Position numbers and translations under genes: made by a program. A stretch of 64,000 nt of DNA from Paenibacillus azoreducens. Lineage in GTDB: Bacteria; Bacillota; Bacilli; Paenibacillales; Paenibacillaceae. Of this stretch, positions 49,076 through 56,963 are shown piece after piece. A model generated the notes under the pieces. The model did not search any database, was not told the DNA's origin, and saw only the letters and a program-made list of their open reading frames with translations. The stretch is from contig NZ_AP025343.1 of the NCBI RefSeq assembly GCF_021654775.1, forward strand, positions 7,160,001 to 7,224,000. The letters are read 5' to 3'. Position 1 is the stretch's first letter. Every line of letters starts with the position of its first letter.

Positions 49076-50236
49076 TTAATTCAATTCAGGCTTCACCGGA
49101 CCGATGACATATACCTTAAGACCGGATTTACGGCCAAAGTTATTGGCACGCTTCACGGAATCGTAATAAATATCGATTTTGTTGCCTTTGATCGCCCCGC
49201 CCGTATCTTCAGCGCGGCGGTAGCCTACGCCTTCAATGTATACCCACCAGCCAAGCGGAATCACTTTGGGGTCTACGGCGATGGTGCGCCCTTCGGTTAC
49301 GCGTGTGCCTGTGGCGGTACGTGTTCCGATACCAGGCTCACCGGCGGAATAGGCAGTCATCGATACATGGATCATTTTTTTGTATTGAAAATTAGCACCG
49401 GCTTTGTTTGCGCGGTTATTGCTGCTGACCGCTTTGCTCGTTTTGACCGTGCTTGTGCTTGTCGGTTTGACGACTGCGGTTTGAACGACCACTGGAGCCG
49501 GCTTTTTGGTTCCTACAGCAACGACTTTATCAAGCGTCTTCGATTTTACTTCTTTGCCAACCATACGTTTAGAGACCATTTGGCCATCATGATACACCTT
49601 TTCGATATGTTGGACCATTACGCCCGGAGTACCCTTCTGGATGACACGGACCTCGCCTTTGGCCAGGCTAGGGTCAGAAGTTTTGATGACGCGGAAAGGC
49701 AAGCTTTCTTCGCGTTCAACGATCTGCTTGTTAATGCGCACGATGCGAATATCCGTTTTGTCTGTTACAGGTTCCGTCAACGCCGGTGTAATCTTATCGG
49801 TCTCCTTCAGCGCGACTCCCATTTCCTTGATGGCATCGCCAACGGTATCCTTGGTTGTGTACCAATTTTTGGTGGAGCCGTCCACCTTCAGTTGTACAGG
49901 AACGGCGCGATCGATAACCACCTTGTCTCCATCTTCAAGCGGCCCGCCTAGCGGCATGGATATCTGATCATGCGGCTTGACGCTGATCGCCTGTTCTTCC
50001 AGCACTTCTTGTAAAACAGATTTATGTGTCTGAATCGATTTCACTTGACCATCTACCACCAAGTACACCTGCTTGCGCGTTGATGTGTTGACAAGCAGCA
50101 AAATCATGATGGTGACCGCGATTGAAACGATAGCTGCAGTAGAGATTTGGCGCAAATTCTCATGCTTCCATCGCAATGCGTAAGACATGCTGGAGATTTT
50201 TGAATCATGGGTCTTCTCTGGTTGGAAAACGCCCAC
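49076..50236 (-). CDS. yabE: YabE-like cell-wall protein with DUF348, G5 and 3D domains
   Basis: A secreted or membrane-anchored protein of 386 residues. After a basic start comes one membrane helix (ISTAAIVSIAVTIMILLLV), then two DUF348 repeats (YLVVDGQVKSIQTHKS and QLKVDGSTKNWYTTKD), a G5 domain (PFRVIKTSDPSLAKGE onward), a Thr/Ser/Lys linker, and a C-terminal 3D domain with AVDPKVIPLGWWVYI and ED TGGAIKGNKIDIYY-type aspartates. The last is shared with lytic transglycosylases and Rpf-like proteins. The start is GTG with GGAGG upstream. It is under a c-di-AMP riboswitch. Confidence 0.92.
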   Translation of the reverse strand: MGVFQPEKTHDSKISSMSYALRWKHENLRQISTAAIVSIAVTIMILLLVNTSTRKQVYLVVDGQVKSIQTHKSVLQEVLEEQAISVKPHDQISMPLGGPLEDGDKVVIDRAVPVQLKVDGSTKNWYTTKDTVGDAIKEMGVALKETDKITPALTEPVTDKTDIRIVRINKQIVEREESLPFRVIKTSDPSLAKGEVRVIQKGTPGVMVQHIEKVYHDGQMVSKRMVGKEVKSKTLDKVVAVGTKKPAPVVVQTAVVKPTSTSTVKTSKAVSSNNRANKAGANFQYKKMIHVSMTAYSAGEPGIGTRTATGTRVTEGRTIAVDPKVIPLGWWVYIEGVGYRRAEDTGGAIKGNKIDIYYDSVKRANNFGRKSGLKVYVIGPVKPELN

Positions 50237-50423
50237 TTTCTCGATCCTCCTTACATAGTCCCGCCATTCTAGAGTTACGCATGAATGATTTGACGCGGAC
50301 TATACTCAAATTTTTACAAGAACCCACAAGGATCATGAGTTCTTGCACCATGAACCCGTCTTTTTTTCATGATTTGTCACCTCCTGTTATACAACAGTAT
50401 GATGATGCCTTCTCCTTTATTCA

Positions 50424-50474
50424 AAAACAAAAGAAGCCTGGTAAAGAGCTTATGAGGACTCTTTCGTGGCTTCC
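50424..50474 (-). terminator. Riboswitch expression-platform terminator
   Basis: Minus-strand GAAGCCACGAAAGAG and CTCTTTACCAGGCTTC arms (GAAGCC/GGCTTC and AAAGAG/CTCTTT) are followed by TTTTGTTTTT. The upstream TTTTCGTG (about 50503) can pair with CACGAAAG in the terminator's 5' arm, which would form a competing antiterminator. Confidence 0.8.
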
Positions 50475-50511
50475 TGGGTGTCTGAATGTAGGAAAAGTAA
50501 ATGCACGAAAA

Positions 50512-50732
50512 CCTCTCTTTATGACGCTTACGAGGTTAGCTGTCGGGTTTGGGCGTAAAAGAGAGTCGCCCGATCCTCACCTGCCCGCTCATGGCGGACG
50601 GTTCCGGAATTCACCCCAAAGATTTCCAAACAGAAATCTAATACATAAGCCGGTGCCGGACTTAATCGACCTGCTTGATGTATTGGTTTCCCCGTTCTTT
50701 CGAGACCGAAAGATTCAGCGAGACTGATTCAT
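50512..50732 (-). ncRNA. c-di-AMP riboswitch (ydaO/yuaA class)
   Basis: Read on the minus strand, it begins with TCGCTGAATC and GAACGGGGAAACC, contains GGGGTGAATTCC, and ends with the highly conserved AAACCCGACAGCTAACCTCG then TAAGCG. CGCT and AGCG can close the P1 stem. These match the ydaO class, which binds cyclic di-AMP and turns expression off. It lies in the leader of yabE, followed by a terminator hairpin. Control of wall hydrolase genes by this class is known. Confidence 0.93.
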
Positions 50733-50936
50733 GGAACTGCCGCAAACAAGATACTCCTTACAGCAGCTCTGACTCACTGACAAGATGATATCCTGTTTTG
50801 ATGCATGTTGTAAAGCGGTAATCAACCACGTTTATTTGAATATATGGTTAAAAATTTGTAATATTCATCGTTTTTTTGGTTAAAATTCTTTAATGCTTCG
50901 CTCATTCTCATTTTTTCAGCTGTTTTTCTCCCGTTT

Positions 50937-51707
50937 TCAAACAATTCCAAATCGTTCCATCGCATTTCTGGTCGTTATTTGGGCAATTTCCTCTACTTCC
51001 ACCCCTTTAATTTGGGCAGCGGCTTCCGCTACCAACCGGACGTTAGCTGACTCATTTCTCTTCCCGCGGTACGGGTGGGGAGTAAGGTAAGGTGAATCGG
51101 TTTCAATCAATAAACGGTCCATCGGCACTTGAGCAAGCACTTCTTTGGGTTGTCTCGCGTTTTTGAACGTGATCGGTCCCCCAAAGGATAGATGAAAGCC
51201 CATATTCAGGCATAATTTGGCCGTTTCCCAGCTTCCGGAATAGGAATGCATAACGCCTCCGACTTCACTGGCTTTTTCTTCACGCAAAATTTTGACGACA
51301 TCCTCATGCGCATCCCGGTTATGGATGACAATCGGCATCTTCAGTTCACGTGCAAGGCCAATCTGCTGGCGCAAAACATGATGCTGTACTTCCTTGGGGG
51401 ACGTGTCCCAGTAATAATCAAGTCCGATTTCGCCGATCGCGACGACCTTCTCATGACTGCATAAGGATGCAATCCACTCCAGATCGCCCTCTTTCATCGT
51501 AATCGCATCCTGCGGATGCCAGCCGACGGCGGCATAAATAAAATCATATGTTTCAGCCAGCTTCATCGTGGACGGAATGGTGTCCCGGTTAAAGCCCACA
51601 TTGATCATACGGCTGACGCCGTTATCCAAAGCCCGCTGGATGGTCTCTTCGCGATCCTCGTCGAACTGCGGAGCATCCAGATGGGTATGAGTGTCGAATA
51701 AATTCAT
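50937..51707 (-). CDS. tatD: TatD-family DNase / metal-dependent hydrolase
   Basis: A TIM-barrel metal hydrolase of 256 residues (YabD in B. subtilis). Metal ligands lie in FDTHTHLDAPQFDEDR, GEIGLDYYWD, PIVIHNRDAHED, MHSYSG and ETDSPYLTPHP. TatD enzymes have 3'-5' exonuclease activity, but the in vivo role is uncertain. AAAGGAG precedes the ATG. In B. subtilis, metS sits between abrB and this gene; here an HD-domain gene does. About 200 bp separate it from the riboswitch. Confidence 0.93.
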   Translation of the reverse strand: MNLFDTHTHLDAPQFDEDREETIQRALDNGVSRMINVGFNRDTIPSTMKLAETYDFIYAAVGWHPQDAITMKEGDLEWIASLCSHEKVVAIGEIGLDYYWDTSPKEVQHHVLRQQIGLARELKMPIVIHNRDAHEDVVKILREEKASEVGGVMHSYSGSWETAKLCLNMGFHLSFGGPITFKNARQPKEVLAQVPMDRLLIETDSPYLTPHPYRGKRNESANVRLVAEAAAQIKGVEVEEIAQITTRNAMERFGIV

Positions 51708-51802
51708 CGTGCTTAACTCCTTTCATGTCGCAAAACATAGTGTAATATTCGCGTCATATTTTGTCATTATCGCATACGAAAAACGTCTATCGTTGTACTT
51801 TC

Positions 51803-51881
51803 ACAGAAGACAGACCGCTTTTAGCGGCAGTTTTCTTGCGATATAAGAAGCGTAGGTCGAAACTTACACTTTCTTATATCT
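51803..51881. repeat. Family 2 palindromic repeat after the HD gene
   Basis: GATATAAGAA (51838) and TTCTTATATC (about 51870) are inverted arms around AGCGTAGGTCGAAACTTACAC. AGACAGACCGCTTTTAGCGG precedes them. The right end overlaps the last bases of the HD gene, whose stop codon lies at 51874. Confidence 0.6.
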
Positions 51882-53166
51882 TAAAAATACGGGATACCGG
51901 GTCGGAAAGAGAAGAAATGACGTCCTTCAGTTTGGATCCCGGATAATATAGATGGTACTTGCCGCGGTGAATGCCGCTGATAGATCGGACAATATCCGAC
52001 ACCTCTGAAATTTCACGCAGCCGTTCCTGACGGTCAAGGAGCAGAATTTGCTTTTGGCTGGAATCGTCACCCGGCCGAAATACATCGTACGGAAGATCCG
52101 TCGGAAAATCAATCTCGAGGTCATATTCAGGATGGAGTCCCACTCGTTTGAACTCGCTGCGAATCTTCTCAATCATGTTCGAATCCACCGATTCAACTTC
52201 TACATATTTATACAACTTGCGGTGCATAAAACGGCTGCACAGCTCCCGCAGCACGGAATCCTTTTCCCTTGTCCACTGCATAAACGCCATTTGGATCAGC
52301 GCCTCATCGAGCTGCAAATAATCCTGTACGGAAAGTTTGTCCTCAAATAGACCGGGAAGAGGTTCGATCATAAAGCCAAAGGAATAACCATCTTGATAAA
52401 GCTCCTTGGCACGACGGAAAATTTGCCGTAAAATAATTTCCGAACTACGGGTCACCGGATGAAAATATACTTGCCAGTACATCTGATACCTGGACATGAG
52501 GTAATCTTCCACCGCGTGCATGCCTGATTCTTTGACCACAATCCTTCCCTGATAAGGGCGGAGCATTCGTAGAATGCGGTCAATATCGATGGTTCCGTAA
52601 TTTACGCCCGTATAATAGGCATCGCGCAGCAAATAATCCATCCGGTCGGCATCAAGTGGACTTGACACCAGATTCACCACGATGGGATTAACGTAATCCT
52701 TGGCAATGACCGACGCGACCTTGGAAGGAAAATCAGTGGATACCTCGGTTAAAATCTCATTCACTTCGGTGTCGCCCATAATGATTTTTCGGGTCCAATC
52801 TTCATGATCCATATGAAAAGCTTCTTCGATGGAATGGGAAAAAGGCCCGTGTCCCAGATCATGCAGCAGGGCCGCACAAAGCGTGAGCAGCTTTTCGCTG
52901 TTAGGCCAATCGGCATAACCGCTTCGCTCAAACTGCGAGATAATCCGGCGGGTAATCTCATACACGCCCAAGGAATGGGAGAATCGGCTGTGTTCCGCCC
53001 CATGAAATGTTAAATAGGAGGTGCCAAGCTGGCGAATTCGCCGCAGACGCTGAAATTCTACCGTATTAATAAGCCGCCAAATGGTGGAATGTTGAACATG
53101 AATATAATTATGTACCGGATCCTTGAATACTTTTTCTTCATTTAAGGTATGCATGGTCTTATTCAT
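51874..53166 (-). CDS. HD-domain phosphohydrolase (YwfO-like)
   Basis: A cytoplasmic 430-residue HD-superfamily protein. It begins with EKVFKDPVHNYIHVQ, followed by GAEHSRFSHSLGVYEITRR, the HD signature LLHDLGHGPFSHSIEEAF, and the distal metal aspartate in DADRMDYLLRDAYYTG. The set H..HD..D resembles dGTP triphosphohydrolase-like proteins such as B. subtilis YwfO; the true substrate is unknown. It faces abrB divergently. The ATG at 53166 is close to AAGAAGGGG; an internal ATG at 53154 is an alternative. An inverted Spo0A-box pair lies 42 bp upstream. Confidence 0.88.
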   Translation of the reverse strand: MNKTMHTLNEEKVFKDPVHNYIHVQHSTIWRLINTVEFQRLRRIRQLGTSYLTFHGAEHSRFSHSLGVYEITRRIISQFERSGYADWPNSEKLLTLCAALLHDLGHGPFSHSIEEAFHMDHEDWTRKIIMGDTEVNEILTEVSTDFPSKVASVIAKDYVNPIVVNLVSSPLDADRMDYLLRDAYYTGVNYGTIDIDRILRMLRPYQGRIVVKESGMHAVEDYLMSRYQMYWQVYFHPVTRSSEIILRQIFRRAKELYQDGYSFGFMIEPLPGLFEDKLSVQDYLQLDEALIQMAFMQWTREKDSVLRELCSRFMHRKLYKYVEVESVDSNMIEKIRSEFKRVGLHPEYDLEIDFPTDLPYDVFRPGDDSSQKQILLLDRQERLREISEVSDIVRSISGIHRGKYHLYYPGSKLKDVISSLSDPVSRIFKI

Positions 53167-53207
53167 CCCCTTCTTTATGATTTAAAATTAAAACATTTTG
53201 AAATTTT

Positions 53208-53226
53208 TTCGACAATCATTGTCGAA
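53208..53226. promoter_or_regulatory. Perfect inverted pair of Spo0A boxes
   Basis: TTCGACAA-TCA-TTGTCGAA is a 19-bp perfect palindrome. Each arm equals the consensus 0A box TTGTCGAA. It lies 42 bp upstream of the HD gene start and 240 bp upstream of abrB, so it is more likely to act on the HD gene promoter. Confidence 0.6.
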
Positions 53227-53365
53227 ACATGTCATTAAAGGTAGAAATAAAGGTTTCCAAATCGACATTATCCTTCCAACGTTATATAATGGGGGAGAAT
53301 CTTGATATTAGTGATACTTACGGTATTCGTTCAATCTGTGCCTTTCCTGGTAACAAATTTTCAGG

Positions 53366-53394
53366 TTGACTGTTTTGGGAATCGTTGGTATTAT
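53366..53394 (+). promoter_or_regulatory. SigA-type promoter of abrB
   Basis: TTGACT (53366-53371) and TATTAT (53389-53394) are separated by 17 bp, with a likely transcription start near 53401. Another possible -10, TATAAT, lies at about 53283. The 300-bp gap also holds the two Spo0A sites. Confidence 0.65.
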
Positions 53395-53416
53395 TGATAT
53401 CATAAAAGAGAGAACG

Positions 53417-53424
53417 TTGTCGAA
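53417..53424 (+). promoter_or_regulatory. Spo0A box downstream of the abrB promoter
   Basis: TTGTCGAA is a perfect 0A box about 17-24 bp after the predicted start point. In B. subtilis, Spo0A represses abrB by binding just downstream of its promoter, so the arrangement is conserved. Confidence 0.7.
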
Positions 53425-53467
53425 TTATGACATTATAAAACTATGGCGAGAGGAGCAATGATCAGTT

Positions 53468-53722
53468 ATGATGAAATCAACTGGTATTGTAAGAAAAGTA
53501 GATGAACTGGGCCGGGTCGTTATTCCAATTGAATTGCGCCGCACTTTGGGCATCGGTGAAAAGGACGCATTGGAAATTTACGTGGACGGGGAGCGCATCA
53601 TGCTCAAGAAATACGAACCGGCCTGCATCTTCTGTGGAAATGCTGAGAACGTAACTTATTTCAAAGGTAAAATTGTTTGCCATGATTGCATTTCCGAAAT
53701 TCCTACACCTGTGACAAATTAA
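53468..53722 (+). CDS. abrB: Transition-state regulator AbrB
   Basis: AbrB represses post-exponential genes during growth. The N-terminal swapped-hairpin DNA-binding domain (MKSTGIVRKVDELGRVVIP, ELRRTLGIGEKDALEIYVD) is nearly identical to that of B. subtilis. The C-terminal part differs: it has C53, C56, C71 and C74 in two CxxC pairs (ACIFCGNAE and VCHDCI), which may bind zinc. The 84 residues are shorter than the 96 of B. subtilis. It is one of few plus-strand genes. GAGGAG lies upstream; an ATG at 53471 is an alternative start. Confidence 0.96.
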   Translation: MMKSTGIVRKVDELGRVVIPIELRRTLGIGEKDALEIYVDGERIMLKKYEPACIFCGNAENVTYFKGKIVCHDCISEIPTPVTN

Positions 53723-53782
53723 GATTTTTAGTATATAATAGTATTATTCTATTTGTTAATTCTAACCTTTTTCATATCTCCT

Positions 53783-53829
53783 TGGTGTCTCCTAGGCTAT
53801 GAACCCGGCCTTTGGAGACATTTTTTTGC
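53783..53829 (+). terminator. Terminator of abrB
   Basis: TGTCTCC and GGAGACA arms with inner GGC/GCC pairing are followed by seven T residues on the plus strand. It separates abrB from the convergent rsmI. Confidence 0.88.
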
Positions 53830-53922
53830 CTGTCACCCGGCTGCTGCCTATACACGGGGGCGCTATAAATCGCTATTCCCCCGCGTTCCTTCTATTTTCA
53901 TCCCAAAATTCGTCTTTCAGAC

Positions 53923-54807
53923 CTAAATTAATGCATTATAAACGTCCCGCTTCGAAACACCCCGGTCCCCTGCTGTTTTCTTCATGGCATCTTTGCGGGA
54001 CAACCCTTCTGATTCATAATGTGCCACATGCTGCTCAAGGGTCAAATCCTTCCACCAGGAGGAAAGCTGTTCCTGCTCCTCTTGAAAGCTCGCGCCTTCC
54101 ACTACCAAACAATACTCCCCTTGCGGCGGATGATCCTGAAGAAATGCCAAACATTCATCTATGCTGCCGCGGACAAATTCCTCATAACGTTTCGTCAGTT
54201 CTCTTGCCAAAGCTACCTTCCGGTTGCCAAGTACATCCTGAAGGATATTCAAGGTTTTGATTACCCGATGCGGCGATTCGTAAAACAACAACGTCCCTTG
54301 TGATGACCGGAATGCCCCGAGAATGGACTCGATTTCTTTACGTTCCCGCGGCAAAAAGCCGATAAAGGTAAATCTATCGGTTGGAAGGCCGGAAGCAATC
54401 AAAGCGGATAATGCGGCATTGGCTCCTGGAATTGGAATGACAGGGATTCCTTCCTCGACCGCAAGCTTCACCAGATCCGCTCCCGGGTCGGAAATCGCCG
54501 GCAAGCCGGCGTCACTGACGAGCGCTAAATTTTTTCCTTCTATTATATATCGTATTAGTTCAGGCCCGCTCGCGGCCTTATTATGCTCATGATAACTGAA
54601 CAGCATCTGCGGGCTAATCTCGAAATGGGTCAGCAATTTGCGGGTCTGGCGCGTATCCTCCGCCGCAATAATATCGCATTCCTTAAGCGTCCGGATGGCC
54701 CGGAACGTGATGTCCTCCAAATTGCCGATCGGTGTGGCCACAAGATATAGCGCTCCCTTGCCACTGCCAGACTGCTCTTGAAAACTGCTTTGACACGTTA
54801 GACTCAT
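53923..54807 (-). CDS. rsmI: 16S rRNA 2'-O-methyltransferase RsmI
   Basis: RsmI methylates the ribose of C1402 in 16S rRNA. The tetrapyrrole-methylase-like fold shows LYLVATPIGNLEDITFRA, AAEDTRQTRKLL, ALVSDAGLPAISDPG, PGANAALSALIASG and FIGFLPRER. The ATG at 54807 (294 aa) has GAGGGAG upstream and overlaps the trmN6 stop by 4 bp. It corresponds to yabC in B. subtilis. The yazA gene, found between yabB and yabC there, is absent. Confidence 0.95.
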   Translation of the reverse strand: MSLTCQSSFQEQSGSGKGALYLVATPIGNLEDITFRAIRTLKECDIIAAEDTRQTRKLLTHFEISPQMLFSYHEHNKAASGPELIRYIIEGKNLALVSDAGLPAISDPGADLVKLAVEEGIPVIPIPGANAALSALIASGLPTDRFTFIGFLPRERKEIESILGAFRSSQGTLLFYESPHRVIKTLNILQDVLGNRKVALARELTKRYEEFVRGSIDECLAFLQDHPPQGEYCLVVEGASFQEEQEQLSSWWKDLTLEQHVAHYESEGLSRKDAMKKTAGDRGVSKRDVYNALI

Positions 54808-55565
54808 ACTTCTCCCTCTTCGGAACCGTAATATATTTTCATGATTTCCGGGCAATACCGGTTATTGTCATCGTAAACAATCAGCGGCGGCAAAAGCCTT
54901 ACTTCCGGTTTGCCGTCCCGTATAGCTTCAATTAACACCATATTCGCTTCCAGATGTGCCCTTGGATGCACAAACCGAAGCCGTTTCGGCTCAAGCCGAT
55001 ACTGCCGCATCAATGCCATAATATCACCAAGCCGCTGCGGTTTATGTACCATATTTATCTTTCCGCCCGGCTTGACTAAACGGTAACAGGACTCGATCAC
55101 TTCCTCCAAGGTGCAGCTGATCTCATGCCTCGCGATTGCCTGATGCCGGTTCAACTTAATATCGCTTCCGTTCAGCGGCATGTAAGGCGGATTTACCGTA
55201 ACGGCATCATATACGCCATACCCCGTTTCCTTATACAGTTCCCTTAGATCACCTTCCCGGATCATGATTTTTTCCTGCAGCTCGTTCATGATCACACTTC
55301 GTTTTGCCATGCCTGCAAGCCGAGGCTGAATTTCTATCCCTTCGATCTGCGCCTTGGTGCGTGTGCTCAGCAGCAGTGGAATAACCCCGTTGCCTGTGCA
55401 AAGATCCATTATTTTCCCTTTGGATGGAATACCCGCAAAGCGGGCGAGAAGAACAGCATCCATCGAAAAGCTGAATACCTCATCGCTTTGAATAATTCGC
55501 AAATCATGGGTCAGCAGATCGTCAATACGTTCTGATGGTTCCAAAAGGCCATTCTCTTTATTCAT
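54804..55565 (-). CDS. yabB: tRNA1(Val) (adenine-N6)-methyltransferase family protein (YabB)
   Basis: A SAM-dependent N6-adenine methyltransferase of 253 residues. The SAM loop is DLCTGNGVIPLLLS, and the catalytic motif is NPPYMP near residue 125. It is related to E. coli TrmN6, which modifies A37 of tRNA1-Val; the tRNA target here is inferred by family. I chose the ATG at 55565, which is at good distance from AAAGGGA; an ATG at 55574 is too close to it. It is coupled to rsmI by a 4-bp overlap. Confidence 0.9.
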   Translation of the reverse strand: MNKENGLLEPSERIDDLLTHDLRIIQSDEVFSFSMDAVLLARFAGIPSKGKIMDLCTGNGVIPLLLSTRTKAQIEGIEIQPRLAGMAKRSVIMNELQEKIMIREGDLRELYKETGYGVYDAVTVNPPYMPLNGSDIKLNRHQAIARHEISCTLEEVIESCYRLVKPGGKINMVHKPQRLGDIMALMRQYRLEPKRLRFVHPRAHLEANMVLIEAIRDGKPEVRLLPPLIVYDDNNRYCPEIMKIYYGSEEGEV

Positions 55566-55689
55566 CGGTTCCATTCCCTTTTATCCATAATCTTCATGTT
55601 ATTTCCATTTATTATATACAATTACTCGCTTCAACAAGCAAATGATTTCGATTGAGGAATCACCGGGGCATTTCATAAGTCTCCCCATA

Positions 55690-55725
55690 TCTGAAAAAAA
55701 ACCGTAGGAGTCGCTCCTACGGCCT
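55690..55725 (-). terminator. Terminator of yabA
   Basis: Minus-strand GCCGTAGGAG and CTCCTACGG arms around a short loop are followed by eight T residues, overlapping the yabA stop region. Confidence 0.92.
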
Positions 55726-56087
55726 CATTTATTCAAAAAAGACAGGCAGAAAAGGCAATCGCCTTCCGTACGCAAATGTCCATAATACACATTGCAGATG
55801 TGAAAGCCTTCATGATAAAGCCTTGCCAAATTGTCGTATCCTTCCCCCACCACTTCATTTGGATGCTCATTCTTCATCGTGACATGCGGCTGGGGCAAAG
55901 GAGTTCCCTCTTCGGCAGGCAAAGCTTCCTTCAGTATTTTGCGGAGGTGTTCATTTTCTAACGTTAAGCGGTGATTCTCCTCCAACAGTTCTTTCATAAT
56001 AAGCTTCATCTCACCCAGATCACTGTGGATCTGTCCCATTTGCGTTTCCATTTCTTGAATGTGTGCAAAAATACTTTTCTTTTCCAA
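55725..56087 (-). CDS. yabA: Replication initiation control protein YabA
   Basis: YabA binds DnaA and the DnaN clamp and limits over-initiation. The N-terminal half is a leucine-zipper-like coiled coil (HIQEMETQMGQIHSDLGEMKL and onward). The C-terminal domain carries the zinc motif: histidine in LYHEGFHICN and CxxC in GDCLFCLSF. The 120 residues match the family. The start is TTG at 56087 with GGTGGAG upstream. It lies between ricT and yabB as in B. subtilis. Confidence 0.94.
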   Translation of the reverse strand: MEKKSIFAHIQEMETQMGQIHSDLGEMKLIMKELLEENHRLTLENEHLRKILKEALPAEEGTPLPQPHVTMKNEHPNEVVGEGYDNLARLYHEGFHICNVYYGHLRTEGDCLFCLSFLNK

Positions 56088-56116
56088 GTCTCCACCCCGA
56101 AAGTAACCCTATTGGT

Positions 56117-56917
56117 CTACTTAATGACAACGTCATCCATTTGCAGTTCCTTGACCTTTCCGATCTCAAACAGCTGGACGTGAACGGAACGGTTTTCGGC
56201 GTTGATGCCAACCACTTTGCCTTCGCCCAAAGACGTGATGACGATTTTGCCTACCGATGGCAGTTCTTCCTTCACACTTTCGTAATTATCATGCTCAAAT
56301 TTCAGACAGCACATAAGTCTTCCGCATAAACCGGAAATTTTGGTCGGATTCAGCGATAGGCTCTGGTCCTTCGCCATTTTGATGGATACCGGTTCGAAAT
56401 CGCCGAGCCACGAGGAGCAGCAAAGGATGCGACCGCATGGGCCAATACCGCCCAACATCTTTGCTTCGTCCCGGACCCCGATTTGTCTGAGCTCGATCCG
56501 TGTCCGAAATATCCCGGCCAGATCTTTAACCAGCTCCCGGAAATCCACTCTTCCTTCGGCCGTAAAATAGAAAATGATCTTATTCCGGTCAAACGTAAAT
56601 TCCACGTCCACCAGCTTCATTTTGAGCCCGTGATCGCGAATTTTATTTAAACAGGTGGTAAAAGCCTCTTTGGCAGCCCGCTTATTCTCTTCCACAATAC
56701 GTGCGTCAGCGTCGCCGGCGATGCGGATCACCTTTTTCAGCGGCAATACCACATCGGCTTCCTGCACCTCTTTTTTTCCAACAACAACTTTACCATACTC
56801 GATTCCGCGCGCCGTTTCAACAATAACGCTATGATCCCTTTCGATCGGGAAATCGAGCGGGTCGAAGTAATATATTTTACCCGCTTTTTTAAAGCGGACT
56901 CCCACTACACTGTACAA
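56117..56917 (-). CDS. ricT: RicT (YaaT), PSP1-family iron-sulfur regulator
   Basis: RicT is part of the RicA-RicF-RicT complex that promotes RNase Y-dependent mRNA processing and the Spo0A phosphorelay in B. subtilis. The 266-residue protein has the PSP1 core and a cysteine-rich site: CGRILCCSSWLGDFEP and GLCGRLMCCLKFE, likely 4Fe-4S ligands. RGIEYGKVVVGKKE near the N-terminus is also conserved. The start appears to be TTG at 56917. The other Ric genes are not in this window. Confidence 0.94.
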   Translation of the reverse strand: MYSVVGVRFKKAGKIYYFDPLDFPIERDHSVIVETARGIEYGKVVVGKKEVQEADVVLPLKKVIRIAGDADARIVEENKRAAKEAFTTCLNKIRDHGLKMKLVDVEFTFDRNKIIFYFTAEGRVDFRELVKDLAGIFRTRIELRQIGVRDEAKMLGGIGPCGRILCCSSWLGDFEPVSIKMAKDQSLSLNPTKISGLCGRLMCCLKFEHDNYESVKEELPSVGKIVITSLGEGKVVGINAENRSVHVQLFEIGKVKELQMDDVVIK

Positions 56918-56963
56918 AAACTAACCCCCTTGTATGCCAGAGAAAATTGGCTGGCCCTTGAAG

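Noticed and set aside
53799..54260. A 153-codon plus-strand frame after abrB
   Set aside because: It begins inside the abrB terminator and runs antisense through rsmI.
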